A program made the translations under genes and the position numbers. From NCBI GenBank assembly GCA_029689965.1, contig CP121450.1:248001-312000 (forward strand): 64,000 nt of DNA, read 5' to 3'. Shown here piece after piece: positions 1 to 11,884 of this stretch. Numbering within the stretch: the stretch's first letter is position 1; each line of letters begins with the position of its first letter. This stretch comes from Curtobacterium flaccumfaciens (GTDB lineage: Bacteria > Actinomycetota > Actinomycetes > Actinomycetales > Microbacteriaceae). The notes below the pieces were generated by a model. That model was not told the DNA's origin, did no database searches, and saw only the letters and a list, made by a program, of their open reading frames with translations.

Positions 1-1721
1 CGCGAGCGGGATGCGCAGGACCTCGTCGGCGAAGGGCAGCACGGCGGCGTCGCCCTCTTCGGCGATCGCGATCACCCGGGCGCCGCGTGCGCGGATCTCC
101 TGGATGTTCGAGACGACCTTCGGGTGCAGCGACCGCGGGTCACGCGGGGACGGCACGATCACGAAGACGATCTGGCCGGGCTCGATCAGCGCGATCGGGC
201 CGTGCTTGAGCTCACCGGCGGCGAAGCCCTCGGCGTGGATGTACGCGAGCTCCTTGAGCTTCAGCGCACCCTCGAGCGCGATCGGGTACCCGACGTGGCG
301 GCCGAGGAACAGGACGCTGCGGGTGTCGGCCATCCAGCGCGCGAGGTCCTTGATGCCGGAGGCGTCGTCGATGGTCTGCTGCAGCTTCGGCGCGAGGCCC
401 TCGAGCTCGGCGACCTGCTCGGCGATCTGCTCGGCCGTCAGCGTGCCGCGCAGTGTCGCGAGGTGCAGCCCGAGCAGGTACAGCGCGACGCCCTGGGCGA
501 TGAAGGCCTTCGTCGACGCGACGGCGACCTCAGGGCCGGCGTGCGTGTAGATCACCGCGTCGGACTCGCGCGGGATCGTCGCACCCTGGGTGTTGCAGAT
601 CGAGAGGACCTGGGCGCCCTGCTCCCTGGCGTACTTGACGGCCATGAGCGTGTCCATGGTCTCGCCGGACTGGCTGATCGACACGACCAGAGTGCGCTCG
701 TCGAGCACGGGGTCGCGGTAGCGGAACTCGTGCGCCAGCTCGACCTCGACCGGGACGCGGGCCCACTGCTCGATGGCGTACTTGCCGAGGATGCCGGCGT
801 ACGCGGCGGTGCCGCAGGCGATCACGATGACCCGGTCGACCTGCGCGAGGCGCTCGGCGATCGGGTCGAGGTCCGACAGCGTGACGGCGCCGTCGTGCAC
901 GCGGCCGAGGATCGTCTTGGCGACGGCCTCGGGCTCCTCGCTGATCTCCTTCGCCATGAAGGAGCTCCAGCCGCCCTTGTCGGCCGCGGAGGCGTCCCAG
1001 TTCACCTCGAACTCGGACGGCGTCGCGGGGGTGCCGTCGAAGTGGATCACGTCCACGCCGTCGGGCGGATCGTGGCGATCTCGTCCTGCCCGATGGCGAG
1101 GGCACGCTGCGTGTACGCGACGAACGCGGCGACGTCCGAGCCCATGAAGTTCTCGCCGTCGCCGAGGCCGACCACGAGCGGGGAGTTGCGACGGGCACCG
1201 ACGACGACACCCGGCTGGTCGGCGTGCACGACGAGGAGCGTGAAGGCACCCTCGAGCCGCTGCACGGCCTGCTGCATGGCGCCGGTCAGGTCACCGGTCT
1301 CGCGGAACGACCGTGCGACGAGGTGCGCGGCGACCTCGGAGTCGGTCTCGCTGAGGAACTCGACGCCCTCGGCCTGCAGCTCGGCGCGGAGCTCGGAGAA
1401 GTTCTCGATGATGCCGTTGTGGATGAGGGCGAGCCTGCCGCCGTCCGCCAGGTGCGGGTGCGCGTTGCCGTCGGTCGGCCCGCCGTGGGTCGCCCAGCGG
1501 GTGTGGCCGATGCCCGTGCCGCCGTCGGCGATCGGGTGCGACTCGAGCTCGTCGACCAGGGCCTGGAGCTTGCCGGCCTTCTTCGCCGAGGCCAGCTCGT
1601 GCGCGTCGTCCACGACGGCGATGCCCGCCGAGTCGTAGCCGCGGTACTCGAGCCGACGGAGACCACCGAGGAGCACGTCCTGACTGCTGTTGCTGCCGAC
1701 GTAGCCGACGATTCCACACAT
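1..1721 (-). CDS. glmS: glutamine--fructose-6-phosphate aminotransferase (isomerizing), 3' end cut by window
   Basis: Makes glucosamine-6-phosphate from fructose-6-phosphate and glutamine, the first step to UDP-GlcNAc for peptidoglycan. The protein begins MCGIVGYVG, so Cys2 is the N-terminal nucleophile of the glutaminase domain; HTRWATHG and HNGIIENF follow. The sugar-isomerase (SIS) half is recognisable by SQSGET and ASTKAF and runs off the window at base 1 (about 573 codons present; the family is about 610). One base is missing near 1060-1066, in a C run: the first frame ends in a false stop right after IATIRP, and the correct frame resumes with DGVDVIHFDG. I treat this as a sequencing error because the gene is essential. 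It is divergent from the peroxidase gene across about 70 bp. glmM lies nearby, so two steps of the same pathway are close together. Confidence 0.95.
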
Positions 1722-1791
1722 GGGGACGATCCTACGGTCTGCCTGAACGACCACCCTGCATGCCCGCCGAAGTGGGGATACCGTTTGGGAC

Positions 1792-2276
1792 ATGGGACGG
1801 TTCGACGACATCGCGATCACGACACTCCACGGCGAGGACACCACGTTCGGTGCCTTCTCCGACAAGGCGGTGCTCGTGGTGAACGTCGCGTCGCGCTGTG
1901 GTCTCGCCCCGCAGTACGAACAGCTCGAGGCGCTCCAGAGGGAGTACGGCCCGCGCGGGTTCACCGTGCTGGGCTTCCCCAGCAACCAGTTCCTGCAGGA
2001 GCTCGGCACGTCAGAGGCGATCGACGAGTACTGCTCCACGACGTGGGGCGTCACCTTCCCGATGTCCGAGAAGGTGCGGGTGAACGGGAAGAGCGCGCAC
2101 CCGCTGTACCAGGCACTCAAGGAGACACCGGACGCCGACGGCAAGGCCGGTCGGGTCACGTGGAACTTCGAGAAGTTCCTGGTCGCCCGGACGGCACCGT
2201 CACCCGCTTCCGTCCCACCACGAAGCCGGACGCGCCGCAGGTCATCGCCGCCATCGAGGCGGCCCTGCCCGCCTGA
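1792..2276 (+). CDS. glutathione peroxidase family thiol peroxidase
   Basis: A non-selenium GPx-like peroxidase that reduces peroxides; in actinobacteria these usually take electrons from thioredoxin or mycothiol systems rather than glutathione (family knowledge). Visible motifs: NVASRCGLAPQY with the peroxidatic Cys, GFPSNQF with the conserved Gln, and WNFEKFLV containing the conserved Trp-Asn. Length is about 161 residues, normal for the family. One C is missing near 2188 (after KFLVA); the corrected tail reads PDGTVTRFRP and ends ALPA. A single gene divergent from glmS; the next gene downstream is coaA, separated by a palindrome. Confidence 0.9.
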
Positions 2277-2310
2277 CGCGCCGCGTCCTACGGACGCACA
2301 CCGAGCACTG

Positions 2311-2366
2311 GACGGGAGGCCCGGATCACGTGAGCCGGTCCGCTCACCTGCACCGCGCCTCCCGTC
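2311..2366. repeat. compound palindrome between peroxidase and coaA
   Basis: Outer arms GACGGGAGGC (2311-2320) and GCCTCCCGTC (2357-2366) are perfect inverted repeats; inner arms GTGAGC (2330-2335) and GCTCAC (2342-2347) form a second stem. It may end the peroxidase transcript. The outer arm is shared with the hairpin at 37182-37222, so it also belongs to a dispersed palindrome family. Confidence 0.6.
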
Positions 2367-2381
2367 TGTACGCTCGTTCCC

Positions 2382-3326
2382 ATGCCGATCCCGGACACCG
2401 CCGTCGCGCACCCGACCCCCTTCGTGGAGATCCCGCGTGACGAGTGGTCGCAACTCGCTCCGAAGGAGCACCTCTCGCTCACCGAGACCGAGATCGTGCA
2501 GCTGCGCGGCCTCGGCGACCGGCTCGACATGCAGGAGGTGCAGGAGGTCTACCTGCCGCTGTCCCGCCTGCTGACGCTGTACGCGGCCGGAGCGCGGAAC
2601 CTGCACACCGAGACGAGCCGCTTCCTCGGCGAGCGCGCCGGCCGCACCCCGTTCGTCATCGGCGTCGCCGGGTCGGTGGCGGTCGGCAAGTCCACCGTCG
2701 CGCGTCTGCTCCGCGAGCTGACGAAGCGCTGGCCGGACACCCCGCGGGTGGAGCTCGTGACGACGGACGGTTTCCTGTACTCCAACGCCGAGCTCGAGCG
2801 CCGAGGGATCATGGACCGCAAGGGCTTTCCGGAGTCCTACGACCGCCGCTCCCTGCTGCGCTTCGTCAGTCAGGTGAAGAGCGGCGCGGCCGAGGTGCGC
2901 GCGCCGTTCTACTCGCACCTGGTCTACGACATCGTGCCCGACGCGGAGATCGTGGTGCGGCAGCCGGACATCCTCATCGTCGAGGGGTTGAACGTGCTCG
3001 CGCCGCCGGTGCACGGACGGCTGGCGCTGTCGGACCTGTTCGACTTCACGATCTACGTGGACGCGAAGACGAAGGACATCGAGGCCTGGTACGTCGACCG
3101 GTTCCTGGCATTGCAGGAAGAGGCGTTCGCGAGCCCGGACTCGTTCTTCCACCGCTTCGCGAGCCTGTCGCGGGAGGACGCAGTCCGCACCGCGACGGAC
3201 GTGTGGCGGGCCATCAACGAGCCGAACCTGATCGAGAACGTGCTGCCCACCCGCTCCCGGGCGACCCTCGTGCTGAAGAAGGCCGCGGACCACAAGGTGT
3301 CGTCGGTGCTGCTCCGCAAGATCTAG
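2382..3326 (+). CDS. coaA: type I pantothenate kinase
   Basis: Phosphorylates pantothenate with ATP, the first step of coenzyme A synthesis, in the cytoplasm. The 314-residue protein is intact and of normal family length. Residues 94-105 hold the P-loop [19 protein letters not shown] follows with the conserved Asp, then KGFPESYD and the [10 protein letters not shown] strand of the P-loop kinase fold. The C-terminal [19 protein letters not shown] matches the type I bacterial family. It converges on glmM, with a shared 20-bp hairpin between the two stops. Confidence 0.97.
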   Translation: MPIPDTAVAHPTPFVEIPRDEWSQLAPKEHLSLTETEIVQLRGLGDRLDMQEVQEVYLPLSRLLTLYAAGARNLHTETSRFLGERAGRTPFVIGVAGSVAVGKSTVARLLRELTKRWPDTPRVELVTTDGFLYSNAELERRGIMDRKGFPESYDRRSLLRFVSQVKSGAAEVRAPFYSHLVYDIVPDAEIVVRQPDILIVEGLNVLAPPVHGRLALSDLFDFTIYVDAKTKDIEAWYVDRFLALQEEAFASPDSFFHRFASLSREDAVRTATDVWRAINEPNLIENVLPTRSRATLVLKKAADHKVSSVLLRKI

Positions 3327-3335
3327 CCCGGCGGG

Positions 3336-3399
3336 CGGAACCAGGTTCTGGACACCACACCACGGAAGTGCGCGGTGCTGTGTCCGGAACCTGGTTCCG
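3336..3399. terminator. bidirectional hairpin between coaA and glmM
   Basis: Arms CGGAACCAGGTTCTGGACAC (3336-3355) and GTGTCCGGAACCTGGTTCCG (3380-3399) pair over 20 bp with one mismatch, around a 24-nt loop. It lies 10 bp from the stops of two convergent genes, so it can end both transcripts. There is no clear T tract on either side, which is usual in GC-rich actinobacteria. Confidence 0.75.
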
Positions 3400-3408
3400 C
3401 GAGCGTCC

Positions 3409-4781
3409 TTACGCGGCGTCGAGCGCCAGGCGCTCCTGCACGACCGCGGCGAGCTCGTCGGCGATGCGCTGCGCGTCCTCCTGCGAGGCGGCCTCGACCA
3501 TCACGCGCACGACCGGCTCGGTACCGGACGGACGGAGCAGCACGCGGCCGGTGTCACCGAGTGTTGCGGAGGCGGCGGCTACCGCGTCCTGCACGCCCTG
3601 GTCGGCGAGTCCGGTCCGGTCCACACCGCGCACGTTGAGGAGTACCTGCGGGAACACCGTCATGCACGAGGCGAGCTCCTGCAGCGACTTGCCCGTCCGC
3701 GCCATCTCGGCAACGAGGTGCAACCCGGTGAGGATGCCGTCGCCCGTGGTCGCGTACTCGTTGAAGATCACGTGGCCGGACTGCTCACCACCGAGCGAGA
3801 ACCCGCCCTCGTTCATGCGCTCGAGGACGTAGCGGTCGCCCACGGCGGTCTGCTCCACCGCGATGCCGCCGTCCGCCATCGCCCGGATCAACCCGAGGTT
3901 CGACATGACGGTCGCGACGAGGGTGTCCGACGCGAGGTGTCCACGTTCCTTGAGCGACAGCGCGAGGATCGCCATGATCTGGTCGCCGTCGACCGCGTTG
4001 CCGGCGGCGTCCACGGCGAGGCAGCGGTCGGCGTCGCCGTCGTGGGCGATCCCGACGTCCGCACCGTGCGCGAGCACCGCGGCGGCGAGGTTGTCGATGT
4101 GCGTCGAGCCGACGCCGTCGTTGATGTTCATGCCGTCCGGGTCGGCACCGATCAGCGTGACGCGTGCGCCGGCGTTGACGAACACCTCGGGTGAGACGCC
4201 CGCGGCCGCCCCGTTCGCGCAGTCGAGCACCACGTGCAGCCCCGCGAGCCGGTTCGGCAGCGTGCTGAGCAGGTGGACGACGTAGCGGTCCTCGGCGTCG
4301 GCGAACCGGGTGATCCGGCCCACCTCGCCACCCGTCGGAGTCGGCGCCGAGTGGTCGTGCATGGCCGCCTCGATGCGGTCCTCGACCTCGTCGGGAAGCT
4401 TCCGGCCGCCAGCGGCGAAGAACTTGATCCCGTTGTCGGGCGCGGGGTTGTGCGACGCGGAGATCATCACGCCGAAGTCGGCGTCGATGTCCGCGACGAG
4501 GAACGCCGCAGCCGGGGTGGGGATGACCCCGGCGTCGAGCACGTCGACGCCGGCGGAGGCGAGCCCGGCCGCGACCGCGGCACCCAGGAACTCGCCGGAG
4601 ACGCGCGGGTCGCGCGCCAGGACCGCGCGGGGCGCGGTCGACCGGACGCCCGACGGGCGTCCGCGTGGTGTCCGTGTGTGAGAACGGCCGCGCTCGCCTG
4701 GGCAAGACCCAGTGCGAGCGCGGCCGTCAGCTCGCCGTTGGCGAGACCACGAACCCCGTCGGTACCGAACAGACGCGGCAT
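3409..4781 (-). CDS. glmM: phosphoglucosamine mutase
   Basis: Interconverts glucosamine-6-phosphate and glucosamine-1-phosphate, the step after GlmS in UDP-GlcNAc synthesis. It starts [12 protein letters not shown]; the phosphoserine loop is [13 protein letters not shown]; the metal-binding loop is [17 protein letters not shown] and LLRPSGTEP close the sugar- and phosphate-binding sites. Length is about 458 residues after repair. One base is missing near 4638-4645, between ADARRASG and [11 protein letters not shown]. The start is 22 bp downstream of the rpsI stop, so it may be co-transcribed with rplM-rpsI. Confidence 0.95.
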
Positions 4782-4803
4782 GGCGATCTTCAGCCGGTGA
4801 CGA

Positions 4804-5287
4804 CTAGCGCTTCGAGAACTGCGACGCCTTGCGGGCCTTCTTGAGACCGGCCTTCTTGCGCTCGATGACGCGGGCGTCACGGGTGAGGAAGCCGGCCTTC
4901 TTGAGCGCCGGGCGGTTGTTCTCGCGGTCGATCTCGTTCAGCGCACGCGCGATGGCGAGGCGGAGCGCACCGGCCTGGCCCGAGGGGCCGCCGCCCGTGA
5001 TGCGGGCGGTGACGTCGTAGGCGCCGAGGAGCTCGAGCACCTTGAACGGGTCGTCGATCGGCTGGCCGGTGCAGCTTGTCGGGAAGTAGTCCTCCAGCGA
5101 ACGACCGTTCACCGTGAACTCGCCGCCGCCCGGGACGAGGCGGACGCGGGCGATGGCCTCCTTGCGGCGCCCGACGGCACCGCCCGAGACGTTGAGGATC
5201 TGGCGGGAGCGGCCTCGGCAGCGGCGGGTGCGCTCTCCGTGGTGAAGCTCTCCGGGTCTGGTCGAGGGAGTCAGCGATCTGAGCCAT
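4804..5287 (-). CDS. rpsI: 30S ribosomal protein S9
   Basis: A small-subunit head protein whose C-terminal tail (here ending KASQFSKR) reaches the P-site tRNA. Core motifs [32 protein letters not shown] and [16 protein letters not shown] segments are present, with about 30 extra N-terminal residues rich in Ala and Glu. Four indels are inferred: a missing C near 5258 (after SLDQT), a missing base near 5215 (before [14 protein letters not shown]), and a compensating pair at about 5063-5083 that turns the conserved NKLHR into TSCTG without changing the frame downstream. It follows rplM by 37 bp, the usual L13-S9 pair. Confidence 0.93.
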
Positions 5288-5324
5288 GAGTTTCTCTGTG
5301 TCCTTGAAGTCGTCGTGGCCGTCG

Positions 5325-5771
5325 TTACTGCGCGACCTGGTCGAAGGTGTACGCCTTGGGCTGCTGCGCGGCGTGCGGGTGCTCCGCGCCGGCGTAGACC
5401 TTCAGCTTCTTGAGCTGCTCACGACCGAGGGTGTTCTTCGGGAGCATGCCGCGGATCGCCTTCTCGACGGCGCGGGTCGGGTGCTTCTCGAGGAGCTCCG
5501 GGTAGGAGGTCGCCGTGAGGCCGCCCGGGTAGCCCGAGTGGCGGTAGTAGGTCTTCTTCGTGAGCTTCGAGCCGGTCAGGGCGACCTTGTCGGCGTTCAC
5601 GATGATGACGTAGTCGCCCATGTCCATGTGCTGGGCGAAGGTCGCCTTGTGCTTGCCGCGCAGGAGCGCCGCAGCGTGCGAGGCGAGACGGCCGAGGACG
5701 ATGTCCGTGGCGTCGATGACGATCCAGTCGTGCTGGACGTCTGCCGGCTTCGGTGAGAACGTGCGAGTCAC
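5325..5771 (-). CDS. rplM: 50S ribosomal protein L13
   Basis: An early-assembly 23S rRNA-binding protein. Intact at 148 residues. It begins [16 protein letters not shown] and contains [42 protein letters not shown] and [13 protein letters not shown], the standard L13 landmarks. It is the first gene of the rplM-rpsI (possibly plus glmM) unit, with a promoter candidate at 5911-5939. Confidence 0.98.
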   Translation of the reverse strand: MTRTFSPKPADVQHDWIVIDATDIVLGRLASHAAALLRGKHKATFAQHMDMGDYVIIVNADKVALTGSKLTKKTYYRHSGYPGGLTATSYPELLEKHPTRAVEKAIRGMLPKNTLGREQLKKLKVYAGAEHPHAAQQPKAYTFDQVAQ

Positions 5772-6232
5772 AGGAGTGCTGCTTTCGTGTCGAGGTGAGG
5801 AGTCCGTGAATCCCGCTCCGGTCGGGGTTCCGCACGGCGAGGCCGGTGGAACACCCGGGTGGAGGGCTCATCTGACTGTCCGGCGCACGGGGCGCGCAGA
5901 CCAAGGTGAGAGCCTACCGGACGCGGCTCACGTTGTCGAACGGTGGCCGTGCAGGCCGCTCTGCGCGTCGGGAGCCGTCCCGCGCACGGGAGGCCGTTTC
6001 GCGCGTAGGAGGCTGTTTCGCGCGTAGGAGGCAGGAAGTTCCTGCACCCTACGCGCGATTCCGCCTTCCATCGCACCGGTCATGGGTCAGAACGCACGCA
6101 GCGGCGGACGGGAGGCGCGGTGCCGGGCCGCCCCGCGCCTCCAGGCAGTCAGGTCGTCGCGGCCACAGCCGCATCCGGTGAGCAGCAATGGTCGGGTCCG
6201 CACCGCGAACCCGACCATCACTGTGCACTCGA
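5772..6232. other. 461-bp intergenic region: rplM leader and promoter plus palindromic repeats
   Basis: No gene is supported. The rplM end carries the promoter candidate at 5911-5939. An 18-bp direct repeat GTTTCGCGCGTAGGAGGC occurs at 5996-6013 and 6015-6032; the second copy continues into a hairpin whose right arm (TTCCTGCACCCTACGCGCGA, 6039-6058) pairs at 18 of 20 positions. A second palindrome, GGAGGCGCGG/CCGCGCCTCC, spans 6111-6142. These hairpins may separate the two transcripts. Confidence 0.6.
5911..5939 (-). promoter_or_regulatory. sigma70-type promoter candidate for rplM-rpsI
   Basis: On the minus strand: -35 TCGACA (5934-5939), 17-bp spacer, -10 TAGGCT (5911-5916). The -10 and the two bases after it (TAGGCTCT) are identical to those at the rpsL promoter. 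The site is 140 bp upstream of the rplM start. Confidence 0.55.
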
Positions 6233-8880
6233 TCAGCCGAACAGGCTCCGCAACCAGGCGATCAGCGCGGCGAGCGCCGCGAGCGCGTCCCCACCGGGTG
6301 ACCGCCGTGGCCAGGGTCCCCGTGCCCGGGATCGCCGACGCCGGGCAGGTCGACGCCGACCAGGATCGGGTCGTGGTCGCTCGCGCGGTACACGTCGTCG
6401 CGGTACAGGTCCGTGACGTTGTAGTCGTAGCGGCTGTACTCCAGGCCGACCGACTCGACCGAGTTGATGTTCCAGATGTCCACGCCCGTGACGGTCCGGA
6501 GTGCGGCCTTCGAGGCGAACACGTGGTCGAGCGAGCCACTCAGCCCGTCGAACACGTAGGACCACTCGGTGGCGTCCTTCGTCGGCCCGAGGTCGGTGTA
6601 GCCGGCGTCGTCGAGGACCTTCACGGGTCCTCCTGGCTGTAGGCGTTGAAGTCGCCGAGCATGAACACCTTGTCGGTGCCGGTCTGCCGCTGCTGGGCCG
6701 TCGAGAACGACACGAGCGCCTTCGCCTGCTCGACGCGCGAGTGGTTCGAAGCGCCCTGGCCGTCGCCCTGGTCGGCGTCCACGCCCTCGCCGGACCCCTT
6801 CGACTTGAAGTGGTTGGCGATGACGAGGAAGGTGTCCTGCTTGTTCGGCTTCTGCGATCCCTTGCCCGGCTTCTTCGCCACGGGCGCGAACGCCTGGGCG
6901 AGCGGCTGTCGGGCGTTGGCGAAGGCGGTGGAGTCGAGGATCGTCGAGCCGCCGACGGGCTGGACGCGGTCCTGCTTGTAGATGAGCGCGAGACGGATGA
7001 CGTCCTCGCTCGCCGGGGTCTTCGACGGGGACTTCGCGTACGCCCAGGTGTCCTTGCCGGTCGCCTGGTTGAGCGCGGCGACGAGGGTGGCCACGGCGGC
7101 GTCGCGGTCCTTTCCGAAGCGTGCGGAGTTCTCGATCTCCTCGAGGGAGACGACGTCGGCGCCGAGGCCGTTGATCGCCTTGACGATCTTCACCTGCTGC
7201 CGGGCCAGGTCGTCCGCGTTCGCCGCGCCTCGGGCGTCACAGCCGCCGCGCACCGTCACGGGGTCGCCGTCACGGTCCGTGTAGTACGTGCATCCGGTGA
7301 GCTGGTCGCCGGTCGTCGGGAAGTAGTTCAGGACGTTGAACCCGGCGAGCCGGATGTCCCCGCCGACGTTCTCCGGCGCGGTGGTCCGCACGTGCGAGAA
7401 CGCCGTCGGCAGGTCCGCCGCCGGGGTCGCACCGGTGATCGGCGAGGTGGGCTGGAACTTCCAGGCGTCGTTCCGGTAGTCGAGGACGACTGGCTTGCGG
7501 AAGGTCGCGGCTGCGCCGACGGTCACCGGGCCCTGGGTGAGCCAGGACACCGGGATCGACTGGTTCGCGGCACTGAGGAAGTTCGTGCTCGCCCCGTCGT
7601 CGAGCGTGACCGTGCGCGCCGCGTTGTCGGCGATCACCGCGGCCGCCTCGGCGCTGCCCGGACGGGCGACCTCGGTGGGCTGGAGGAGACGCTGCTTCCC
7701 GCTGGCCAGCACGACCTCGCCGTACTGGTTCGTCGTGTAGTCGTCCGCGACCGTGTAGTCGCCCTGCGGGGCGACGAGCATGCTCTCGAGGGACTCGCGC
7801 TGGGCGTCGGTCCGCGGGAGGGTGAGCGTGGCCGGGACCGGCTGCACGACGCCGTCCTTCGACAGCTGCTCCAGGCCCGCGGCCGACGGGACCGTCAGCT
7901 CGGTGAGGCCGTTGAACTCGGACACGGTGCCGGTGAGCCGGACGACGTCGCCGACGCGCACCGAACCGGCGGTGGCCGCGGAGTAGACGAACACGGCGTC
8001 GGACGCGGTGTGCTTCGTCAGGTCGAGCGCCCCACCGGTGCCGGCGGTCTGGACCGTGTAGCCGTTGAACCCACCCGTGGCGTAGACCGCCGTGACGACG
8101 CCGTCGGTGCGGACGGGCTTGCCCGCGTACGGGAGGCGTCGCCGGAGCCCTGCAGCTGCGCGATGGTGACCTGCTCGGCCGGTGTCCCGGGATCGGGCGG
8201 GTCAGTGGGGTCGGTCGGATCCGTCGGCTGCGTGGTCTCGCCCGCCGCGTTCTCCGGCGTGACCGACGACGTGACCGTGAAGTCCGCGGCGTTCGAGTCG
8301 GTGTCGATCGTGCCATGGCGGGTCAGCGCGTCCGGGACGGAGTTCGCGGTACCTGCCGTGGCGACCGCGGTCTCGAACGTGTTCGAGGTGCCGTACCCGA
8401 GCAGGTCGACGACGCCCGGTGTGCCCGTGGTGACCGCGCCGGCCGGCAGCGACAGCGCGATCGCCTGGTCGGCGAGCACGAGGGTGCCCGTGGCGCCGGA
8501 CGGGTTCAGGCCGGTGACCGCGTCGGGCTCCGGGAGCGCCTGGCCGTTCGTGCCGTTCGACCCCATCTGCACGAGGTAGGTGCCGTGCGCGGGACGGAGC
8601 CGTTGAGCTTGCCGACCGCGGGGGCACCGGTGCCGGTCGCCGCGCGGTACTGCACCGACCAGCCGTCGACGCTGACGGCGGAGTCGGTGGGGTTGCCGAG
8701 CTCGACGAACTTGTTCGTGAACGGCTGGTTCGCGCTGCCGCCCTTGAGGTAGGCCTCCTCGATGACGAGCCCGGTGCCGGCGGTGTCCGCACTGGCGGCG
8801 GAGACGGAGACGAGTGGTGCGGCGACGAGCGCGGCGGCAGCGACAGCGCACAGCAGAGTGCGTCCGACGGATCTGTGCAT
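6233..8880 (-). CDS. secreted ExeM/NucH-like extracellular endonuclease/phosphatase-fold nuclease
   Basis: About 880 residues after repair. It starts with an export signal (MHRSVGRTLLCAVAAAALVA, then a SASA cleavage region). Next comes a lamin-tail-like beta domain (VIEEAYLKGGSANQP...VELGNPT), a DPTDPTDPPDP linker, an OB-fold-like region (VRTDGVVTAVY, GDVVRLTGTVSEFNG), and a C-terminal endonuclease/exonuclease/phosphatase domain with FNVLNYF, DVVSLEEIEN, IANHFKSKGSG, LGDFNAY and SDHDPI. The family degrades extracellular DNA (knowledge). The last residues LIAWLRSLFG are hydrophobic. Missing bases are inferred near 8592, 8132, 6626 and 6296. It stands alone; a DNA-scavenging or biofilm role is inference. 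Confidence 0.85.
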
Positions 8881-8987
8881 GGTCGCACGCTACCGACCTG
8901 CAGGGGCCCTCAGGTTTCTGACTGGTGAACGATCCGTTCCACCCCCGATCGGGTTGCGGCGGATCGGAGGTGGACGGCTGGGCGGGG

Positions 8988-9060
8988 CGAGACTCGGGCT
9001 CAGCGACAGTTCTCGCGCGGTCGCACACGAGAACTGTCGCTGGCCCCGAGACTCGGGCTC
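8988..9060. repeat. palindromic element, copy A
   Basis: A perfect 14-bp hairpin (AGCGACAGTTCTCG at 9002-9015 with CGAGAACTGTCGCT at 9028-9041) is flanked by direct repeats CGAGACTCGGGCTC at 8988-9001 and 9047-9060. It lies in the gap before the minus-strand nuclease and just after the 3' end of the MBL gene. A diverged second copy is at 22011-22103. Confidence 0.7.
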
Positions 9061-9073
9061 GCGGTGCCGCGCC

Positions 9074-9820
9074 TCAGGAGCCGATCGGCAGCCACGCCGA
9101 CCCGACCCGGTGCACCGCCGGCCCGTGCCCCGGCAGCAGGATCTCCGGGATCGGCAGGGCCCGGGCGGACTCGAGCGCGCGGTCCCGGTCGGCGGCGAAG
9201 AACGGCGTGATCATCCGCGGCCGTGGTGACCACGACCCCGGTTGCGTGTCGTGCCGACTCACGACGGCGTCTCCCGTGGCGATCGCGTTCGCCGCGGGCA
9301 GCAGGTAGACGGTCGACCCGTCGGTGTGCCCGACGGCGGGCAGCGGCGTGATGGCCCGCCCGTCGAAGTCGGCCGCCGTGAACGCCCGTGCGGAGGGCAC
9401 GGTGGTGGGCCGGAGCGCGTCGGCGCGGATCGCCCGCGTCAGCCAGCGCAGCACCCGCGGGGACGCCAGCCGGCCGCCGATCTCCGCGGGCGTGACCTGC
9501 TGACGCGCCGGCCCCCGCACGTTGTCGAGTTCGTCGGCGTGCGCCAACACCTCCACGTGCGGGTACCGCGCGAGGATGCCGGGGATCCCGCCGACGTGGT
9601 CGACGTGCCCGTGCGTGACGTACACGCGGCGCAGGTCGTCGAGGTCGTGCCCGGCGTACCGCACGGTGTCGAGCACGAGGTCGGCGTCGGCCGGGTAGCC
9701 GGCATCGATGAGGGCGACCCCGTCCTCCTCCGCGAGGACGACCCAGTTCGACACGGGTCCCTCGACGAACACCACCCCGGGTGCGACGGACACGACGGAG
9801 CGGGGTTCGCGCGGACTCAT
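9074..9820 (-). CDS. MBL-fold metallo-hydrolase
   Basis: 248 residues, intact. The metal-binding HGHVDH motif, an aspartate-containing ALIDAGYPAD strand, AVGHTDGS, ATGDAVV and LLPGHGP are in the standard order of glyoxalase II-like metallo-beta-lactamase proteins, so it should bind two metals and hydrolyse an unknown ester or thioester. It has no signal peptide. Its ATG overlaps the repaired truA stop as ATGA, suggesting translational coupling to truA. The substrate cannot be told from sequence. Confidence 0.85.
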   Translation of the reverse strand: MSPREPRSVVSVAPGVVFVEGPVSNWVVLAEEDGVALIDAGYPADADLVLDTVRYAGHDLDDLRRVYVTHGHVDHVGGIPGILARYPHVEVLAHADELDNVRGPARQQVTPAEIGGRLASPRVLRWLTRAIRADALRPTTVPSARAFTAADFDGRAITPLPAVGHTDGSTVYLLPAANAIATGDAVVSRHDTQPGSWSPRPRMITPFFAADRDRALESARALPIPEILLPGHGPAVHRVGSAWLPIGS

Positions 9821-10720
9821 CCCACGACGCTACCGGCATCGTCGGCGGCCCCCGCCGGGCCCGGGTCTGCGACGCCCGCGCCGCGAGCTCCTCGTCGACC
9901 GGGTACCCGACCTCGGTCAGCGTCAGTCCCTTCGCCGGCGCGACCTTGAACTCGCTCGTGCGCGTCTCGGCGACCCGCAGCTCCTCGAGACGGTCCGCCC
10001 CGAAACGGCCCTCGCCCACCGCGATGGTCGCCCCGACCATCGCGCGCACCATGGAGTGGCAGAACGCATCGGCCTGGAGGCGCGCCACCAGCACGCCGTC
10101 CGGCTCGCGGTCCCAGCGGAACTCCTGCAGCGTCCGGATCGTGGTCGCGCCCGCGCGCGGCTTGCAGAAGGTCGCGAAGTCGTGCAGCCCGAGCAACCGG
10201 AGCGCCCCGCGCTCCATCGCCGCCGGGTCCAGTCGCGTCGGGTGCCACACGGTGTGCCCCGTCGACGTGGATCGCGCGGGGCGTCGGCGTCCGCGATCCG
10301 GTACGAGTAACGCCGCCAGAGCGGGGAGAACCGGGCGTCGAACCCGCCGGGCGCGACCGAGGCCCGGGTGACGACGACGTCCCCCTCGGGTGCGGCGATG
10401 CCGTTGAGGCGTCTCGCCAGGGACTCGAGCGGCGCGCGCTTGGTGCCGAGGACCTCCCACTGCGTGGCGGAGAGATCGACGTGGGCGACCTGTCCGGTGG
10501 CGTGCACGCCCGCGTCGGTGCGCCCGGCGACGGTGAGCTGCGGCGGTTCGCCCCACCGGGTGAAGACGGTCGCGAGCGCTGTCTCGAGCGCACCCTGGAC
10601 GGTGCGGAGCCCGGGCTGCCGGGCCCACCCGGAGAACGCGGCGCCGTCGTACGCGATGTCGAGACGTAGCCGGACGCCGCCGTCCGCAGCGCCGATCTCG
10701 GAGCCAGCCGTCTCGTCCAC
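9817..10720 (-). CDS. truA: tRNA pseudouridine(38-40) synthase
   Basis: Converts U38-U40 of tRNA anticodon arms to pseudouridine. Visible: [18 protein letters not shown] at the start of the fold, [16 protein letters not shown] with the catalytic Asp, [26 protein letters not shown] and [12 protein letters not shown]. One base is missing near 10268 (after DAPRD). A G missing from the run near 9855 would move the end to [10 protein letters not shown] and give a TGA overlapping the downstream ATG; without it the frame runs on into the MBL gene. About 301 residues after repair. Confidence 0.93.
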
Positions 10721-10893
10721 GCGACCACCGTACCGGCGACGCGCCGCGCCTCCCGTCCGTCCTCCACAGGGCGGTCCTGACGCGCACTGTCCACGGGTGT
10801 CAGCGCCACGTCAGTGCCGCGTGAGCGGCCCGCGGCACGATCGACCTCGACATCGACGAACCACGTCGAGTCACCACGAAAGGACCTGCGCGA

Positions 10894-11880
<987 letters not shown>

Positions 11881-11884
<4 letters not shown>

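Noticed and set aside
124..1638. A 504-codon plus-strand frame over glmS
   Set aside because: Antisense shadow of glmS; no domain and wrong codon-position pattern.
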